A DNA stretch of 64,000 bases from contig JAFFJZ010000010.1 in the NCBI GenBank assembly GCA_018340375.1, forward strand, positions 2,914,001 through 2,978,000, given 5' to 3'. Origin of the DNA: Gonatopus flavifemur (taxonomy: Eukaryota; Arthropoda; Insecta; Hymenoptera; Dryinidae). Shown piece by piece: positions 13,401-24,868 of the stretch. A model generated the notes under the pieces. It was given only the letters and a program-made list of their open reading frames with translations. It did no database searches and was not told the origin of the DNA. A program made the translations under genes and the position numbers. Within the stretch, counting starts at the first letter, position 1. The number at the start of each line of letters is the position of its first letter.

Positions 13401-16400
13401 AAGTGATTCACAGAACAACTCAGCCTCAAGGAAAAGAATCCTGGTGGAGCTCCCAATTTCATCCCAAGTAACATCTTTATGAAGTCTCCCAGAAAATGGG
13501 ATCTAGAAAAAATGAATATTTTTATGCAAAATATTATCGCCAATAATATTTTCTCTGAAGTATCCGCAACAAAATGAATTTGATACTTGAATTTTTATTA
13601 TCAGGAGGGGGGTCCTCGGTTATGCTCCGTCCCTGGACCCCGGCACGGACTGCGCCCCTGCACCCCGTCTCCTACTACTAGTTTGCATTGTCGTCAGTGG
13701 GCTGCGCCAAAACCCCTCTAACATTCTCACTGAATGAATGAAATTAAATCCGCTAACGAACTATTGAAAATAAAGAAGTATAAAAAGTCCATAGGCGTGG
13801 CCACGGTGGGGGCCGTGTATGTCTGGTATTCAGACTAGCTCTCAAAGGAGCACCGCTATCGGAATAAGAACTAATAGAGCAAGGGTTAGTTTTCAATGGA
13901 AAGTACATGTACGCATAGTAAGGTGCTTCAAGAAACGCGTTTTCTTTCCAATTGATTGATTGATTGTCTCACCTCTCAAAACGTTTCCTTTTATCATTCT
14001 AGAGGTCGCGCATTCGCTTCGAAGTTCCAATTTTCATGCCTCATCTATATTTCTCTATCCGGAAATCAATGAATTAGGGAAAATTGTGTGTTATACACAT
14101 AGTTATCTCTGGTGTGAATTTGAACTCTGTATTTGCGGGGGCAGTTTTCACCTGGACCCTTTCTATTTCGGCCCTATTCAAACTGATGAGGTTTAAATGA
14201 GATCTAATAGACGAATTCTTGGACAAATATCTGATTCAAACTGATTGACGAGCTCGAATAAGTTTAGGTCGGATTAAATCGGATCTTTAATGAAGAGTAT
14301 GCACAGTCAAACGAACACTTTGAATCCCACTGCGCGAGAAAAACAAAATTGTCAGCATAACAAATCGGTCTCTTATTACTATAGCGCCTACAAAAAACAA
14401 AGTGCTGAAGGAGCAAGAGAAATGATAGGCACAACTGAATTTTTTTGTTGACATAAAAAAGTTTGTAAACAGAACTAACATCTTAATTGCCAGTGTGAAT
14501 ATTTTTGTGAGGACAGATAATTTTTTTGTAGGCACTATAGTAACAAACTATTTTTGTCCGTGTGTGTTATTATTGGACTTGGACAAATCTTTTTTAACAA
14601 CTTACCGATTTCCACGTTGCATCTCTGTGGACTCTGCATGAATAAATTACAGATGTGGATACAAGGTGAATGGACGAAGATGCCACGTAGAGGCAAGGTG
14701 AAAATGTCCGGTGCTGTACTGGATATTTCGTTGAATCCCATCTCACCATTTTTGAATGAGATTTGAAGAGGTTTGATGGACATCTTCAATACAAACACCG
14801 CAAACTGCAGTGTATCAAAATTGACTACAAGAACATGGATAATGTGTGTTTAACACGGATGAACCGTGTATGATAACACTGTTAAATTTTAACACACTTC
14901 AGTTTGCAGCGAAGCTCATTGGGTCTGGTCAAATCTCATCAAAAAACGAACTATTTCCTAACCATTTCATGGATCTGTTTAATTGAAATGAATAATCTTG
15001 ACTGCATTCAGCAGTTTAGTATAAGACATGTGATATAATCCCATACAGCACAAGAGTTCCTGCAAAGAGCTCCCGTCATGCTAATCAATGTGTATTCATT
15101 ATAAATATTTTGAATTCAAAATGAAGTCTTGACGAATAAATAAAGAACGCATATCGAGATCTCATAATGAAATCCTCTGGCATGCAATAAATTTTCATCT
15201 CCAATTCATTGAATTCTCATTGACTTCATTATTGATCGCATAACGGGAATTATTTAAAAGGTTTTTGAGGAGTCTTTATAAATTCAAGTTGATCATTTGT
15301 GCTGGCTGGGATAACTGAAGAATTTGTTGCATCCACTAGCATCAGTCTTGTTATCGTTTTTTAGGTACTTCCATTGAAGAATGAAATGAAGAAACCAAAC
15401 GATTTCAATAAAACGCTGGGCGTTTTGAACGTTGGAATGGTTATAGTAGGCGTAATGTTCGTGATAATCGGTTTCTTAGCATATTTAAAATACGGTGACA
15501 AAGTGGCTGGGTCCGTAACTCTCAATCTTGAGTCTACACAAACGTAAGTGGAAACATTTTATATTGTATACACATATATATATATTCCATCATTCTCTCT
15601 CATAATCATGGTGAAATCTTCTTCCAATTTGTATAATTTATCTGCCTTTCGCGATGCATCAGTTTATGTTCACGATAAACAGGTTGTCCTGAGAAGCCTT
15701 CAGAACCTGCCAAGGGGCTGTTTTTGAGGCAAAAAAAGACCCTTTTGTCTCCAGGAAAAAGCTGTAAAATGTTTAGTTTCACAGATTACTTCAACCAATC
15801 AACCAAAACCTACATGGATATATTCTCACAGTACCGTGGTGTCCCGATTTAGTCATAAATAATTCTTCGTGAATTTATCGTGGGATTCTTCAAGAGCCTC
15901 CGTTATGAAAGTTCAGAATAAACTCTTTATCACTCGCTGGTATTCGAAAAGAATTCTTAAGAATTCATTATAAATTCTTTCGAAACTGACATACCGGGAG
16001 TTCCTTTGGAAAATGCCTGTGCTATGTGGATTCACTCATCATTGGAGTAGGTGATGTGCTTCCCCAACTGACTTTCAAATATCTTAAAGATGTTTTGCTA
16101 ACAAATCTTATGGATTTCTTATAGAATTCTAAAAGATGTCTAATGCAACACGACACGGCTGCGTCTGATCCAGGAGTCCAATAGAACGAGGGAAAAAAAA
16201 TTCGTTAAAATGATATTGAAAAACCAGACCGAGGGATTTTTGGTGATCCGTTTCACGGATTCTGACTCTCTAGCATTCTATAACAAATCTTTGAGATTTC
16301 TCAGTACGAAATCTTTGGAATACCTGAATATTTACAAGTTTGTGAAGCCTGCACTAACGAAAAACTAGAGACTAGTTTTCCGCTGATGCAAGCATTACAA

Positions 16401-19400
16401 ACTCGCGAATAACCAGACTATTCTGCTTAATTTTCTATCAACTTCGAAACCAAGTCTCTCAAAATCTCTCAGTACAGAAAAAAGTGTCTTGGTTCGAGAT
16501 ATTTTTTAGGACCCTCTGTACACATCATAAATCAATATGGAATGTTTCATCATGAATATCGAATATTTTTTGGATCCTATCAGAGTATTGTAAAAGCAGA
16601 GATTTTCCATCTGAAGCTTAATTTTGAGATATGAATGGTTGAATTTTACATTTCAAATATCTGAATATGTTGAAAGCTTGTATTGATCGCGTGGAAACGA
16701 CGCATTGACCATGATCTTGTAATGTTGTTTGAATTATTTGTGGATTGATAAGTTTTTAGCAATTTTCAGGTGGGAAACTGCGCTTGGCTAAAAGGAGATG
16801 ATAATTAAGCTACACGGAGAAAATTTGGTTGTATGAATAGCAACAATAATGTACCCAAGCGTGTATTGCCTTGAATGACAGTGGGCCCCAGGCTAGGTCC
16901 ATCTTCTTTAACCCAGTATTGGGGAATGACGATGGGGTTCATGTTGGCTCAATCTTGGCCCTGTTGTGCTTTCGCATACAATTATGGTTGGTAAAAAATG
17001 AAAGTAATGAATCTTAGTGCGGGCACATTTGAACTTGGCTCCAATTTGGACCAGCGTTAGGCCAAGATTGGGGTGAATTTATATCCCGAGCATGTGTACA
17101 ATCCTCAGCATGTATGAATTTTGGTCCCACTTTGGTCCAGTCTTGAACCCATATAGGCACGTTGGGGCTCAACACTAAGCCCAAGACTGGGCCAAAGTAA
17201 GGCTGAAATTCATACCCACTGGGGTAGAATTCAAAGCAATTTTCCAATTTCAAAAGAAAAGGAAGGAGCAGTATTGATTGCCTAGTCTGGGTTCATGCAG
17301 GACCCATGGTGTTACCAATCCTCGGGAAAAGCAATACAGCCAAGCTGAGAACGATGTTATCATCTCAGAATTGGGCCCATTTGTCTGCCTGGCTCGGCCC
17401 CACGTTGGGCAGCATGGGCACCCACCCTGGGCTTAGATTGGGCCCACCGTTAATACACACTCGGGTATTGAGTATTGCTCTCTTTTTGTCAATTTGAAAT
17501 ATACTGATATCAAAATGAACCGTAACCCTCCTCAAAATCATGCCGACCGTCTAGATGTTCAAAGTTGTTGGAAGTGTCCCAAAAATTCTTTTGATTATTC
17601 CAAGTATCCAAGGGGTGGGATGGTAAAGAAATCAGTGGATTTTCAAACGAATGAACCAACAAAGTTCAAATTATTGGCAAATAAAACCTGATAGTGGTTT
17701 GTGAGACTCGGATTACGGTTAAAGTGTTAATATGCAAGCAATTGGAATCAACGTTGAAGAACAACGAGGAACAATGTGAAAAAAATTCAACTTGAATTCA
17801 AGAAGATATCAGAGTTAACGTCGGAGCATGTTTTTTCGCCACAAAATACTCGAAATTGGCCTCATCAAAGAATCTGAAATTTTCAGGGATAATTCTTTGA
17901 CACTTCATCTAGGTCTGTATAGGGCCCGCATTTCGAATTTCGAAAAAAAAATTTTCCAAAGCATCTTTCCTGAAAATCTCAGATTTTTTAATGAAAACAG
18001 TTTCGAGTATTTTGTGGCAAAAAACGCGCTCCGATGGACAGGTTACGAACCCATTTACATAACCATGGTTCTTCAATTTTAAGACGATACCAGGTGAAAT
18101 TTTTGTAGATACACAGATGAATAGAAAAATCAGTTTTTTTCAAATTTCGAATCAAAATATTATTTCCGATGATTTTTTGTTCAATGGGAAAATATAAGGA
18201 ACATGGAAGTAATGTGTGGTTCTCCATATCAATTTTTCTCATTAAAAACATTTATGCAGAAAGATTTTCGTGCTGTGAAAATTTTGTGCAGAACAATAGT
18301 CATGATGCATTCAATTTTGTGTAGGATTGTTCAATCCGATAAAAATTTATGTAGGATTATTTTTTACATGAATGGTATTTACACAGCGAAAAATTTTGTG
18401 TATTTTTAACACACGTGTATGTCCCAGGAGGTCCACTCGCAATTCTATGTTGAATATTACCACAAAAAATGTATCAAATCCACACAAAAATGTTAAATTT
18501 ACACTGGAAATTTGTGAATTCCAGAATTTGATATGTTGTTTTCAACACAAACTCTGAGTGGTATAGATCAGTGTGAAGTAATTTCATCTACAATATCAGT
18601 ATAGTCCATCATCGCAAAATTATTATAATAATCCATAAAATTCTCTTCGTGTAGATTAATTTTGAACAATCGAATGTTCATTTTTATTCATGAATTTCAA
18701 CTATACTATAGTATATATTAATACATTCTCATCACTCCATTTCATTTCAACATCAATCATTTCCCTTTCATCGTACATCTTTCCCCACATACTATACTTC
18801 AATCATAATCAAGTGAATTTCAACTTGAAGTATCTTTCATAATATGTGTTTTCATTCTGATTTCAAGGGTGGATGGAAAAGTTATCAACGCATTTCTAAG
18901 GTTTCTATTCATTATTTCATAATTCTGTTTGTATCATTGTGGAATGTGATGAATTCAGGACTTATTTTATAAATTTACAAACCTCCTATTTCTAAATATC
19001 AGTTGAACAACTATTCTTGAAACTGTGAATTCACAATTTCAGGGTGACAGATGAATATGACATTGATCTATAGTAATCCTTCTGTGATGAAAAAGAATCA
19101 CTCATCATCAATTTCTTCTATGAAAAGGGGAAATATGGGAATCAGTTGATCAGAAATATCATTTCGTAGTCTTCAATAAGAATGAATTCAAAAAATGAAA
19201 CAATATTGCTTTGGTATATTACTACAAATTCGTGTTTCACAAATACATTTATCAAAATTGATCGGAATAAATGCGGGGATTGAATAAGATTGAAATCATT
19301 CGCATATTGAATCTTCTACTCCGAATGAGGATTCATTGATAGAAATGCCGAATTGAGATTAAACACACATACGGAATGTGTATTTCAAAAGAGCGATTGA

Positions 19401-22400
19401 GGGTGAAAATTTTCAACTGTTTTCAATTCATTTTTATTCAGAAGAGTTACAGTTCTGATCACATGGTGATCATATTCATATTTCGATAAACCGCAAATAA
19501 TAAAAAACTTGTCAGCCGTATTCATCCAGTCAAAGAATCTGGAATAAAAAACAATAGGGATATTTTGATTTCAATCCAATACATGGAGTTTATTTGTTAT
19601 TCTACTCTCAACTCCTGAAACAAAATTGAAAAGTTGTCGATTCATATTATCCCCAAGAGAAGACCCAGATAACATGTAGGCTTGTCATAACCCTGTCACA
19701 CTTGTCATTCGATTGTTTTTGGCTTGTTATTGTCAACCTTGTCAGTGTAAGGTTGCTACAGCCCTGCTGCAAGGGTTTTGTAAGCTTGTACCCTTGTCGT
19801 GTGTCAACTAGGAGGCTTATATCAACCTTGTCACAAGCTTGCCTGAAACATTGCAGCAAGGTTAAATTGCTATCTGGGGATGAGCCTCGGTGCAGCCCCC
19901 GCTCCAGGAATTCTTCTTCCGCTTAGCGGCGGTTCTTTGTTATACTTCGATTGAAGAAGAATTCCTCGAGTTGATACCCAGGAAGCACAGAAAGTTCTCT
20001 GAATGTTTTGAAAACATGCACTTGTTTCTGTGTGTTTTGGTCTCCGAGAAGTGGGTTCTCCAAACGTTTAGGAGTGCCTGCATTTTGGATGCCCCTGAAT
20101 ACGTTTTCAACACATGATTTTCATCCAATACGGGCCGTTCTCATAATGTTTTCCCAACGTACTTTCATGAAAACCAACCTTCAACAACATGTGTGCAGCT
20201 TCGCACAACGTTATGAAAACCTGTATTGAACACGTTCCCAGAACGTCGCACGGTGCACATGAATGGAACTAACCAGGACATTTTACATGTACCTGGAACA
20301 TACCCAAGTAGCACCAGAATATACTATGAACGTTCTTCGAATATTCGAAATATGTTCTATGCATATTCCAATGAGGCCGTTTTGTAGGTGCTATGCATAT
20401 TCATCAAACGTACATTCTACTAACGTTCCTATTTCGTATATACTTTGAACTTCTGTTGCTGCTTGGGTACATGTGACGTTCTCAGAACATCTGGAGAGCC
20501 ATTTTTTTAAACTCTTATGGCTGAATTTTAGCTATTGTAGCGAAAATTTTCAGCTTTATCAGCTGAATTATAGCGATCCTGTGGGTGCTCAAATATGTAG
20601 CTATGATAGTTACAACTTAGCTGATACAGCTGACAATTTCTTTTCGTGTAAAAACACTTCGATTTCCATTTTACTCGCACTCAAGCACTATTTCTGTGAC
20701 TGTCGCATACGCTTCATTGTTACCAGAATAGGCACAAATTATTCGCAAGAGCAGCTGACTTTTAAATATTATGCACATAACAGCTACCAAATCCAGCTAT
20801 AGTAGTCAAAATTTGTGCAAGCAGATTGCTGTCGAAGTGAAAAGTGCGACACCTTGGCAAAAGCTGTCATTGGCAATTTTTAATACGACACCAGATGAAA
20901 AGTTGAGTCGTCTCAACAAACTCCCTTCAACTTAAAATTCTTGTTCAAATAACTAGTATTCCAATTGGAACATCTCAAGATTTTCATTTCATGTCATTTC
21001 CAGCTATTGCAACTAAAAATTTAAATCTGTGTATCGCCTCATTTTTTTCGAAATAAATTTCTTATTGTCATTTCTCTTTCACAAATAAGTGCTCCAAAAG
21101 TGGAATATTTCAAACCTAATGAATTCATTTCAAGAAAATTCAACGAGATTTCTTGCCAATCACATTCTGCGTATGAGAATGTATAGAAATTAAGGAAAAC
21201 AAGAATAATAAGTAAAGTCCAGGATTCTTCTCTTTGTTCCATAATTGATATTTCATACTTTCACTCATAATTCTCATTAAGAATGATCAAGAATGTTTCG
21301 TAACATTCATCTTGAATTTTTCATCTGAAATCCCGCATTACTTTATAGTAAAATTTCCCTTGTGCAAAAAGAACGCAATTTTTTGTTGGAATCAATGTTA
21401 CAAAATCGTGCATTGTTATTAATCTCAACCATTTTTTTCAGTGTGTCCGCTGAGTGCACTAAATTAGGAACATATTCACATTTCTAGATTACCCATACCA
21501 GCAGAAATTTTGCTTTGTCCAAAAGATTTCTTATGCAACAGTTTCCACTGTTTTTAAGATGTCTTCGTTTAAGAAATCTAAAAGATGTCTTTAGATCTAT
21601 TTGAGATGTTTTTTATTAAACTAAGACATCTTAAGGGTATCCCGTAGAAGACGAAGTTACTAGATCTCTCTACCCAAAATACTCGAAGATGACTGAATAA
21701 AATTAATTCAAACAACCAGCCAGACCTTCTGTTGATATGAAAGAAGGTCCGGCTGGTTGTTATATTCCATTCTATTGAGTCATCTTTGAGTATTTTGGGA
21801 AAAACAATCTAGTAACTTCGGCTTCTACGGGATACCCTTAAAGACAGTGAAAACTGTTGCATAAGAAATCTTTTAGACATCCAAAGAAATCTTTCAGCAA
21901 AGCAAAATTGTTGCTGTATGGGTACCGTTTGATTATGCATGGTTTATACTAACTTCAATTAATGTGAATTTGATCATGTTATTGTGAGAATAAATTTGCA
22001 TTGTAAGAAAAAGTTCTTCAATCCACTTCGATTGAACCTTATGTACGCATCGATATGATCGAGTTTTAAAATATAGTAAACATTCCGCCTAATGAGCTGG
22101 AAATTCACGGAATACAAAGAGTAAAGATTTAATGGACAGATACATGTATGGTTCAAATGTAATTCTGTCCTGAAGCATAATTTTCCGAAGTTTAAATCAA
22201 GTTTTTATCCAATTTTTCAGTACTTTTCCATATATTTTGTATGAAAATTCTATATAAATTATATAACATTCCTCTGTTAAAAATACCTGTTACAAATTGT
22301 GATATCTAATGAAAAACCAACGAAAATTTACCTGCTATGTGTTGACAGGATGTTTCAATTTTTGTTAATTTTGAACAAAATCGGGTGGAAAATTCGTAAA

Positions 22401-23750
22401 TTTTTGACAGAATTTCCGGAAACCAAAACGGTTCAGAGCATGAAAATTATTTCTGGCTCTGTTCTAACAGACATTTCTTGCAAAGTTCCCAAAACAAGGT
22501 CTACAGTACTAATGTGTTGATACATTGATTTTGTACACTTTACATATTTCACATTTGCATTCTATCTTTTTGCCTTGCACTCGAACTTTATTTCACTGTA
22601 GAAGAAAGTTGTTGAATTCTGAACAAAAATGCTTGGGAATTTTCAACCTTGTTCGGGAAAATAATTTTCGAATTTTCTTTAGTGATTGACAAACAAAAGT
22701 TTGGGAAGTTCCGGAAATCTTCGGAAAATCATCAAACCTTTTTACGATCATTTTCAAAGCGAATTTGTGTAAGAAACTGCCAAACTTTCTTCAACAGTTT
22801 TGGAAGTATTTTTCTCACAATGTTCTCAATACACTCACATTATGAAACAATGCACAATGTACAAAATCAGCTAACAATTTGATGCAGATTTATTCCTTTC
22901 TTTGCGCGAGTGGATTTTAAAGAATCATTAATTCGCAATGTTGATTATAAACACATAACAAACTTTCAATGAACGTTGACTTTCTCGTTTTTTAGCCTCC
23001 CACAATGCATCAAAATAGCGATCTCTTTAAGTATCCTGTTGACGTATGCGTTGCAGTTTTATGTGCCAGTTGCTATTATTTGGCCAAACATCGTGGAAGC
23101 ATTTGGACCGTTCGAGTGGCCAGTTTTGGCAGAACTCAGTTTCCGTTCCGTGCTGTGTTTCTTGACATGTAAGTAAATTTCTATACACCTTGATTTTCAT
23201 CATATCGAAAAAGTTTGAAGAACATATCAATGAGAATATTCAGTTGATAATCATTCTCCTCACATATTGGCTATATGCAAAAATGATGCAATTCCTTTCT
23301 AATTTTTCGAATTTTATTCTACGAAAAAAACGCTGTTTAGTTGTCCCAACTAGGTACCTTTCTCTCAGTGCAAAGACGCTAGATCAAATCTCAAACGGAT
23401 GAATGAATTTATAAAAATTGTATATTATACCGAAACAGAATATTAGTAAAGGATGAAGAGTACTATACTCTTTAACGATTTACATATAATCTTTGTTTTA
23501 TGTTACAGTTTTGCTTGCAGAGCTTATACCACATTTGGGACTCTTCATATCCTTAGTTGGAGCTGTTAGCAGTACCGCTTTGGCATTAATTTTCCCACCG
23601 ATAATAGAGATGGTGGTTTGCTCACAAAACGCATCGCTAGGAGTTTTCACAGTTGCAAAAGACACGACTATTATTTTAATAGGACTTCTCGGATTCGCAA
23701 CGGGCACGTACGAAAGTCTCACGGCAATAATCCGGGCTTTTACTAGCTGA
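7458..23750 (+). CDS. Proton-coupled amino acid transporter, SLC36/PAT type (5' partial)
   Basis: Five coding exons are supported: 7458-7542, 12918-13190, 15365-15543, 22996-23168 and 23509-23750 (stop TGA). All have AG acceptors and GT donors, and phases join to one 316-codon frame. The first exon encodes [13 protein letters not shown], the second [12 protein letters not shown], the third a [14 protein letters not shown] block and the last an FPPIIEM segment; all are hallmarks of the PAT branch of the amino acid/auxin permease family. About eight hydrophobic segments are visible, matching TM4-TM11. By family knowledge it would couple uptake of small amino acids to protons at the plasma or lysosomal membrane. 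Full family members have about 450-480 residues, so roughly 130-160 N-terminal residues are missing, including the conserved first TM. Introns are large and filled with transposons; the 7542-12918 intron holds an intact mariner in antisense. Substrate cannot be told. Confidence 0.9.
8101..9394 (-). mobile_element. Mariner element 1, full length and apparently intact
   Basis: The element is 1294 bp. Its 36-bp inverted repeats (8101-8136 and 9359-9394, outermost bases CGAGGGTGGATTGATAAG) are perfect, and TA flanks both sides at 8099-8100 and 9395-9396, as expected for Tc1/mariner insertion. It lies antisense within the intron between transporter exons 7458-7542 and 12918-13190, inside a TA-rich palindrome tract. 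A near-identical copy is at 58860-60154, so the family moved recently. Confidence 0.95.
8167..9216 (-). CDS. Mariner transposase, intact
   Basis: Cut-and-paste transposase that binds the element's inverted repeats and inserts at TA. The frame extends 5 codons upstream without an ATG, so the start is placed at the methionine at 9216, giving 349 residues, the usual mariner length. N-terminal helix-turn-helix regions cover roughly residues 1-110. A WVPRLLT motif, the mariner WVPHEL-type linker, is near residue 119. The catalytic triad is complete: D158 in VDETWVHH, D252 in [11 protein letters not shown] and D287 in [10 protein letters not shown]. There are 34 residues between the last two, the D,D34D signature. 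No stop or frameshift is present. One departure from the sister copy is HHHTPE instead of HHYTPE after the first Asp; whether this harms activity is unknown. Subfamily was not assigned. Confidence 0.93.
   Translation of the reverse strand: MEKLENRAVIKYFYLKGLTPKEIKEEMDSTLGTSSPSYSTVKQWVSEFKKGRVSTSDEPRSGRPIEVTTPDMIEKIHQIVLEDRGLKVREIAETCKMSYERVQNILHQHLYMEKLCARWVPRLLTVDQKLIRKNISTANLALYKRNPSEFLRRFVTVDETWVHHHTPETKEQSKQWIGPGEPTPKKAKTIFSANKVIATVFWDARGIIYIDYLEKGQNITGQYYADLLQRLSHEVKIKRPHLAKKKILFHHDNAPAHTSIVAMAKINDLKFELMPHPPYSPDLAPSDYYLFPNLKKWLGGKRFADNEEVIEAVNGYFEELDESVYRDGITRLEHRYEKCISLGGDYVEK
9468..9622. repeat. TA-rich foldback MITE, palindrome 1
   Basis: A 155-bp near-perfect palindrome flanked by TA. 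The left end is CCCTAGTGAAAAAAGG and the right end is the complement of a CCCTAATAAAAAG-type end. Both arms carry ATTGGAATTC-type blocks around the centre. It can fold over almost its whole length. Confidence 0.75.
9661..9780. repeat. TA-flanked MITE, palindrome 2
   Basis: A 120-bp element with ends CCCGAGTGGAAAAAT and ATTTTTCCACTCGGG, flanked by TA at 9659-9660 and 9781-9782. It interrupts a unit of the surrounding TA-rich family, so it is a nested insertion with different termini. Confidence 0.75.
9926..10195. repeat. TA-rich foldback MITE, palindrome 3
   Basis: About 270 bp. The left arm starts CCCTAGTAAAAAGGGATTAT and the right arm ends in the complement, ATAATCCTTTTTTATTAGGG. Internal TTCAATAAT and TATATATAG blocks pair between arms. 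Confidence 0.7.
10551..11778. mobile_element. 1.2-kb element with about 165-bp terminal inverted repeats
   Basis: The left arm (about 10551-10715) and the inverted right arm (about 11608-11778) match closely over about 165 bp. Both begin TATTCCGCTGG/AGAAAGCCCATTA, and both contain a second CCGCTGGAAxGCCCA motif at the inner edge. The 0.9-kb interior has no credible open frame, so the element is non-autonomous. I cannot assign a superfamily, and no target duplication was recognised. It lies in a transporter intron. Confidence 0.7.
11779..12917. other. Transporter intron sequence without recognisable features
   Basis: No exon, RNA gene or complete repeat is recognised. A run of 14 C residues lies at about 12518-12531 next to a locally GC-rich patch. 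The stretch ends at the TTTCCAG acceptor of the transporter exon at 12918. Confidence 0.4.
13191..14377. other. Transporter intron sequence without recognisable features
   Basis: After the GTAAGT donor at 13191 no coding or repeat structure could be supported. A patch around 13610-13700 is rich in C and G compared with its neighbours and may be old transposon DNA. Confidence 0.35.
14378..14541. repeat. Small MITE
   Basis: Ends ACTATAGCGCCTACAAAAAA and, inverted, ACTATAGTGCCTACAAAAAA match at all but one position. Element length is about 164 bp. No coding capacity. Confidence 0.65.
15040..15310. repeat. CAGCACAA-family MITE, copy 1
   Basis: The left end reads CCCATACAGCACAAGAGTTC and the right end TTTGTGCTGGCTGGG. 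Further copies are at 38404-38685 (opposite orientation) and 40946-41644 (split by a long-terminal-repeat-like insertion). It lies just upstream of the transporter exon at 15365. Confidence 0.7.
15544..19660. other. Large transporter intron, left part
   Basis: No exon or gene is recognised. A TACACGGAGAA half-terminus of a MITE is at about 16813, and a GGCCCA-rich repeat at 17000-17480 is listed separately. The rest is AT-rich with no structure I can defend. Confidence 0.4.
17000..17480. repeat. GGCCCA/TTGGGCC-rich repeat
   Basis: The motif TTGGNCCA/TTGGGCC and its complement recur about every 20-40 bp in both orientations, in an otherwise AT-rich intron. The same style of repeat occurs at 49330-49640 and in a short form at about 55690-55745. 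The internal short palindromes suggest a foldback family, but exact borders were not found. Confidence 0.5.
19667..19880. repeat. CCCAGATA-ended MITE
   Basis: Ends CCCAGATAACATG and, inverted, CCCAGATAGCAATT match in their first 8-11 bases. The interior has repeated CTTGTCA and CCTTGTC units in both orientations. Class unassigned; target duplication not clear. Confidence 0.5.
20298..20469. repeat. TACCCAAGCAGC-family MITE, copy 1
   Basis: Left end TACCCAAGTAGCACCAGAAT; right end GTTGCTGCTTGGGTA. The interior (TTCTTCGAATATTCGAAATA, then a TGTTCTATGCATATTCC-like block) is nearly identical, inverted, at 58640-58828. A related end, TACCCAGGAAGCAC, lies at 19974 and may mark a larger nested copy, 19974-20469. 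Confidence 0.65.
21492..21922. repeat. Outer MITE interrupted by a TTAA element
   Basis: Ends CCCATACCAGCAGAAATTTT and, inverted, CCCATACAGCAACAATTTTG are flanked by TA. Inner blocks AAAGATTTCTTATGCAACAG and AAGACATC also pair across the element. It is split by the TTAA-flanked element at 21631-21841, which is therefore younger. Confidence 0.7.
21631..21841. repeat. TTAA-flanked MITE, copy 1 (nested)
   Basis: TTAA at both borders encloses arms beginning GGGTATCCCGTAGAAG and, inverted, GGGTATCCCGTAGAAGCCG. The centre is a hairpin built on AACCAGCCAGACCTTC / GAAGGTCCGGCTGGTT. TTAA target sites are the hallmark of piggyBac-type transposition, so a piggyBac-like origin is inferred; no transposase is present. 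Confidence 0.75.
22594..22825. repeat. CACTGTA-family repeat, copy 1
   Basis: This segment shares CACTGTA, GAAAGTTGTTGAAT, ATCATCAAAC and AACTGCCAAACTTTCTT, in the same order, with the fuller copy at 44824-45080. Its right terminus has decayed. Confidence 0.55.
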
Positions 23751-24463
23751 ATTTTTCACCGTTAGAAAGACCATTTAACTTTTAGATGTACAAAATTGCC
23801 TACTCATTAATATTTCAGGATTAGATCTTGTAAAAATTCTGTATTATTATGTTTGTACAGTACGACTATTTCAGTTCTAGAGCTTAAATAAGATTAAACT
23901 CCTTTTGTTTTGATAGTGAAAACAATGACTGTTTTTTAAAACATTTTGTAGATTATAGAAATATATAAGATTATTGACAATAAGGTTATGTCCTATTTTT
24001 CAAAGGAAAAATGGAATTACATAAATATTTATATATCAAAGATGATTGGAAACTTGAAACTTGTTTCATACAACTCAAGATTTTTAAAAGATCGTAATCA
24101 CTGTTGGAATCTCATTTTCGAACAGTTTCTGCAAATGTTCTGTATTAAATGCAAATGTATGGATTCAATCAATTATTAAATTTTACGAATGTAATATGGC
24201 ATTGTCATTATAGAATCGAGAATTCTACCAAATGTTAATATTCAAGATTATTAGAAAGTCTTCTGTAAGATTAAAATTCAAATTCTTCACTAGAATCTGA
24301 TTTTTTATCAATATTGAATAAATATGATGCCACGACGGTAATTTGTAAGATCTGCTTCTAAACATTTCTTCATATTCCTGCTGAAAACATATGTGAAATT
24401 CTGTTTAGTCTCCAAATATATAAAAGGAAAATTCATGGGACATTGGGTTATTTATGCAAACTG

Positions 24464-24469
24464 AATAAA
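24464..24469 (+). terminator. Candidate poly(A) signal of transporter gene
   Basis: AATAAA on the coding strand about 715 bp after the transporter stop codon; an earlier one at 24317-24322 is an alternative. Cleavage would be expected 10-30 bp further on. Confidence 0.35.
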
Positions 24470-24498
24470 TGAAACTTTCTTTTAAATATGTCTTTGAT

Positions 24499-24504
24499 TT
24501 TATT
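24499..24504 (-). terminator. Candidate poly(A) signal of esterase A
   Basis: AATAAA on the minus strand, about 365 bp after the esterase A stop codon at 24869 and about 30 bp from the opposing transporter signal. Confidence 0.35.
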
Positions 24505-24868
24505 GAGATTCGAAACAATAGCCAAACCTTTACATCTTCTAAATCTCCTAATGTACTACTGGATTATTAGTTCTTGACACCATTCGGTTAGAACCATTTT
24601 CGAATACTGAGTAGTGAAATTCTTTTGTACAACAGTACATGAATCATTATGTTTCGATTTTACATTTTTCCTGCTGAACGCAGTTTCTCATTCCAGATAT
24701 AATGAATTTCCATAAATTTTCATTAAACTAAGGTTCATTAATGATTATCGTTGAAGGATTTGACCAAGTCGTCACAATTCCTTTGAAAAGACAAAAAAAA
24801 TTGAATCATGATTTGAATGCATCTCAGTGTCTTTCAAAGTTATTTTCCTTCCGTAGAAATAACGTTGT

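Larger units (their letters stand above)
23751..24868. other. Convergent 3' untranslated region
   Basis: This 1.1-kb gap separates the stop codon of the transporter (plus strand) from that of esterase A (minus strand). Plus-strand AATAAA signals lie at 24317-24322 and 24464-24469, and a minus-strand AATAAA lies at 24499-24504. If used, the two transcripts would end within tens of bases of one another. No third gene is seen. Confidence 0.5.
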
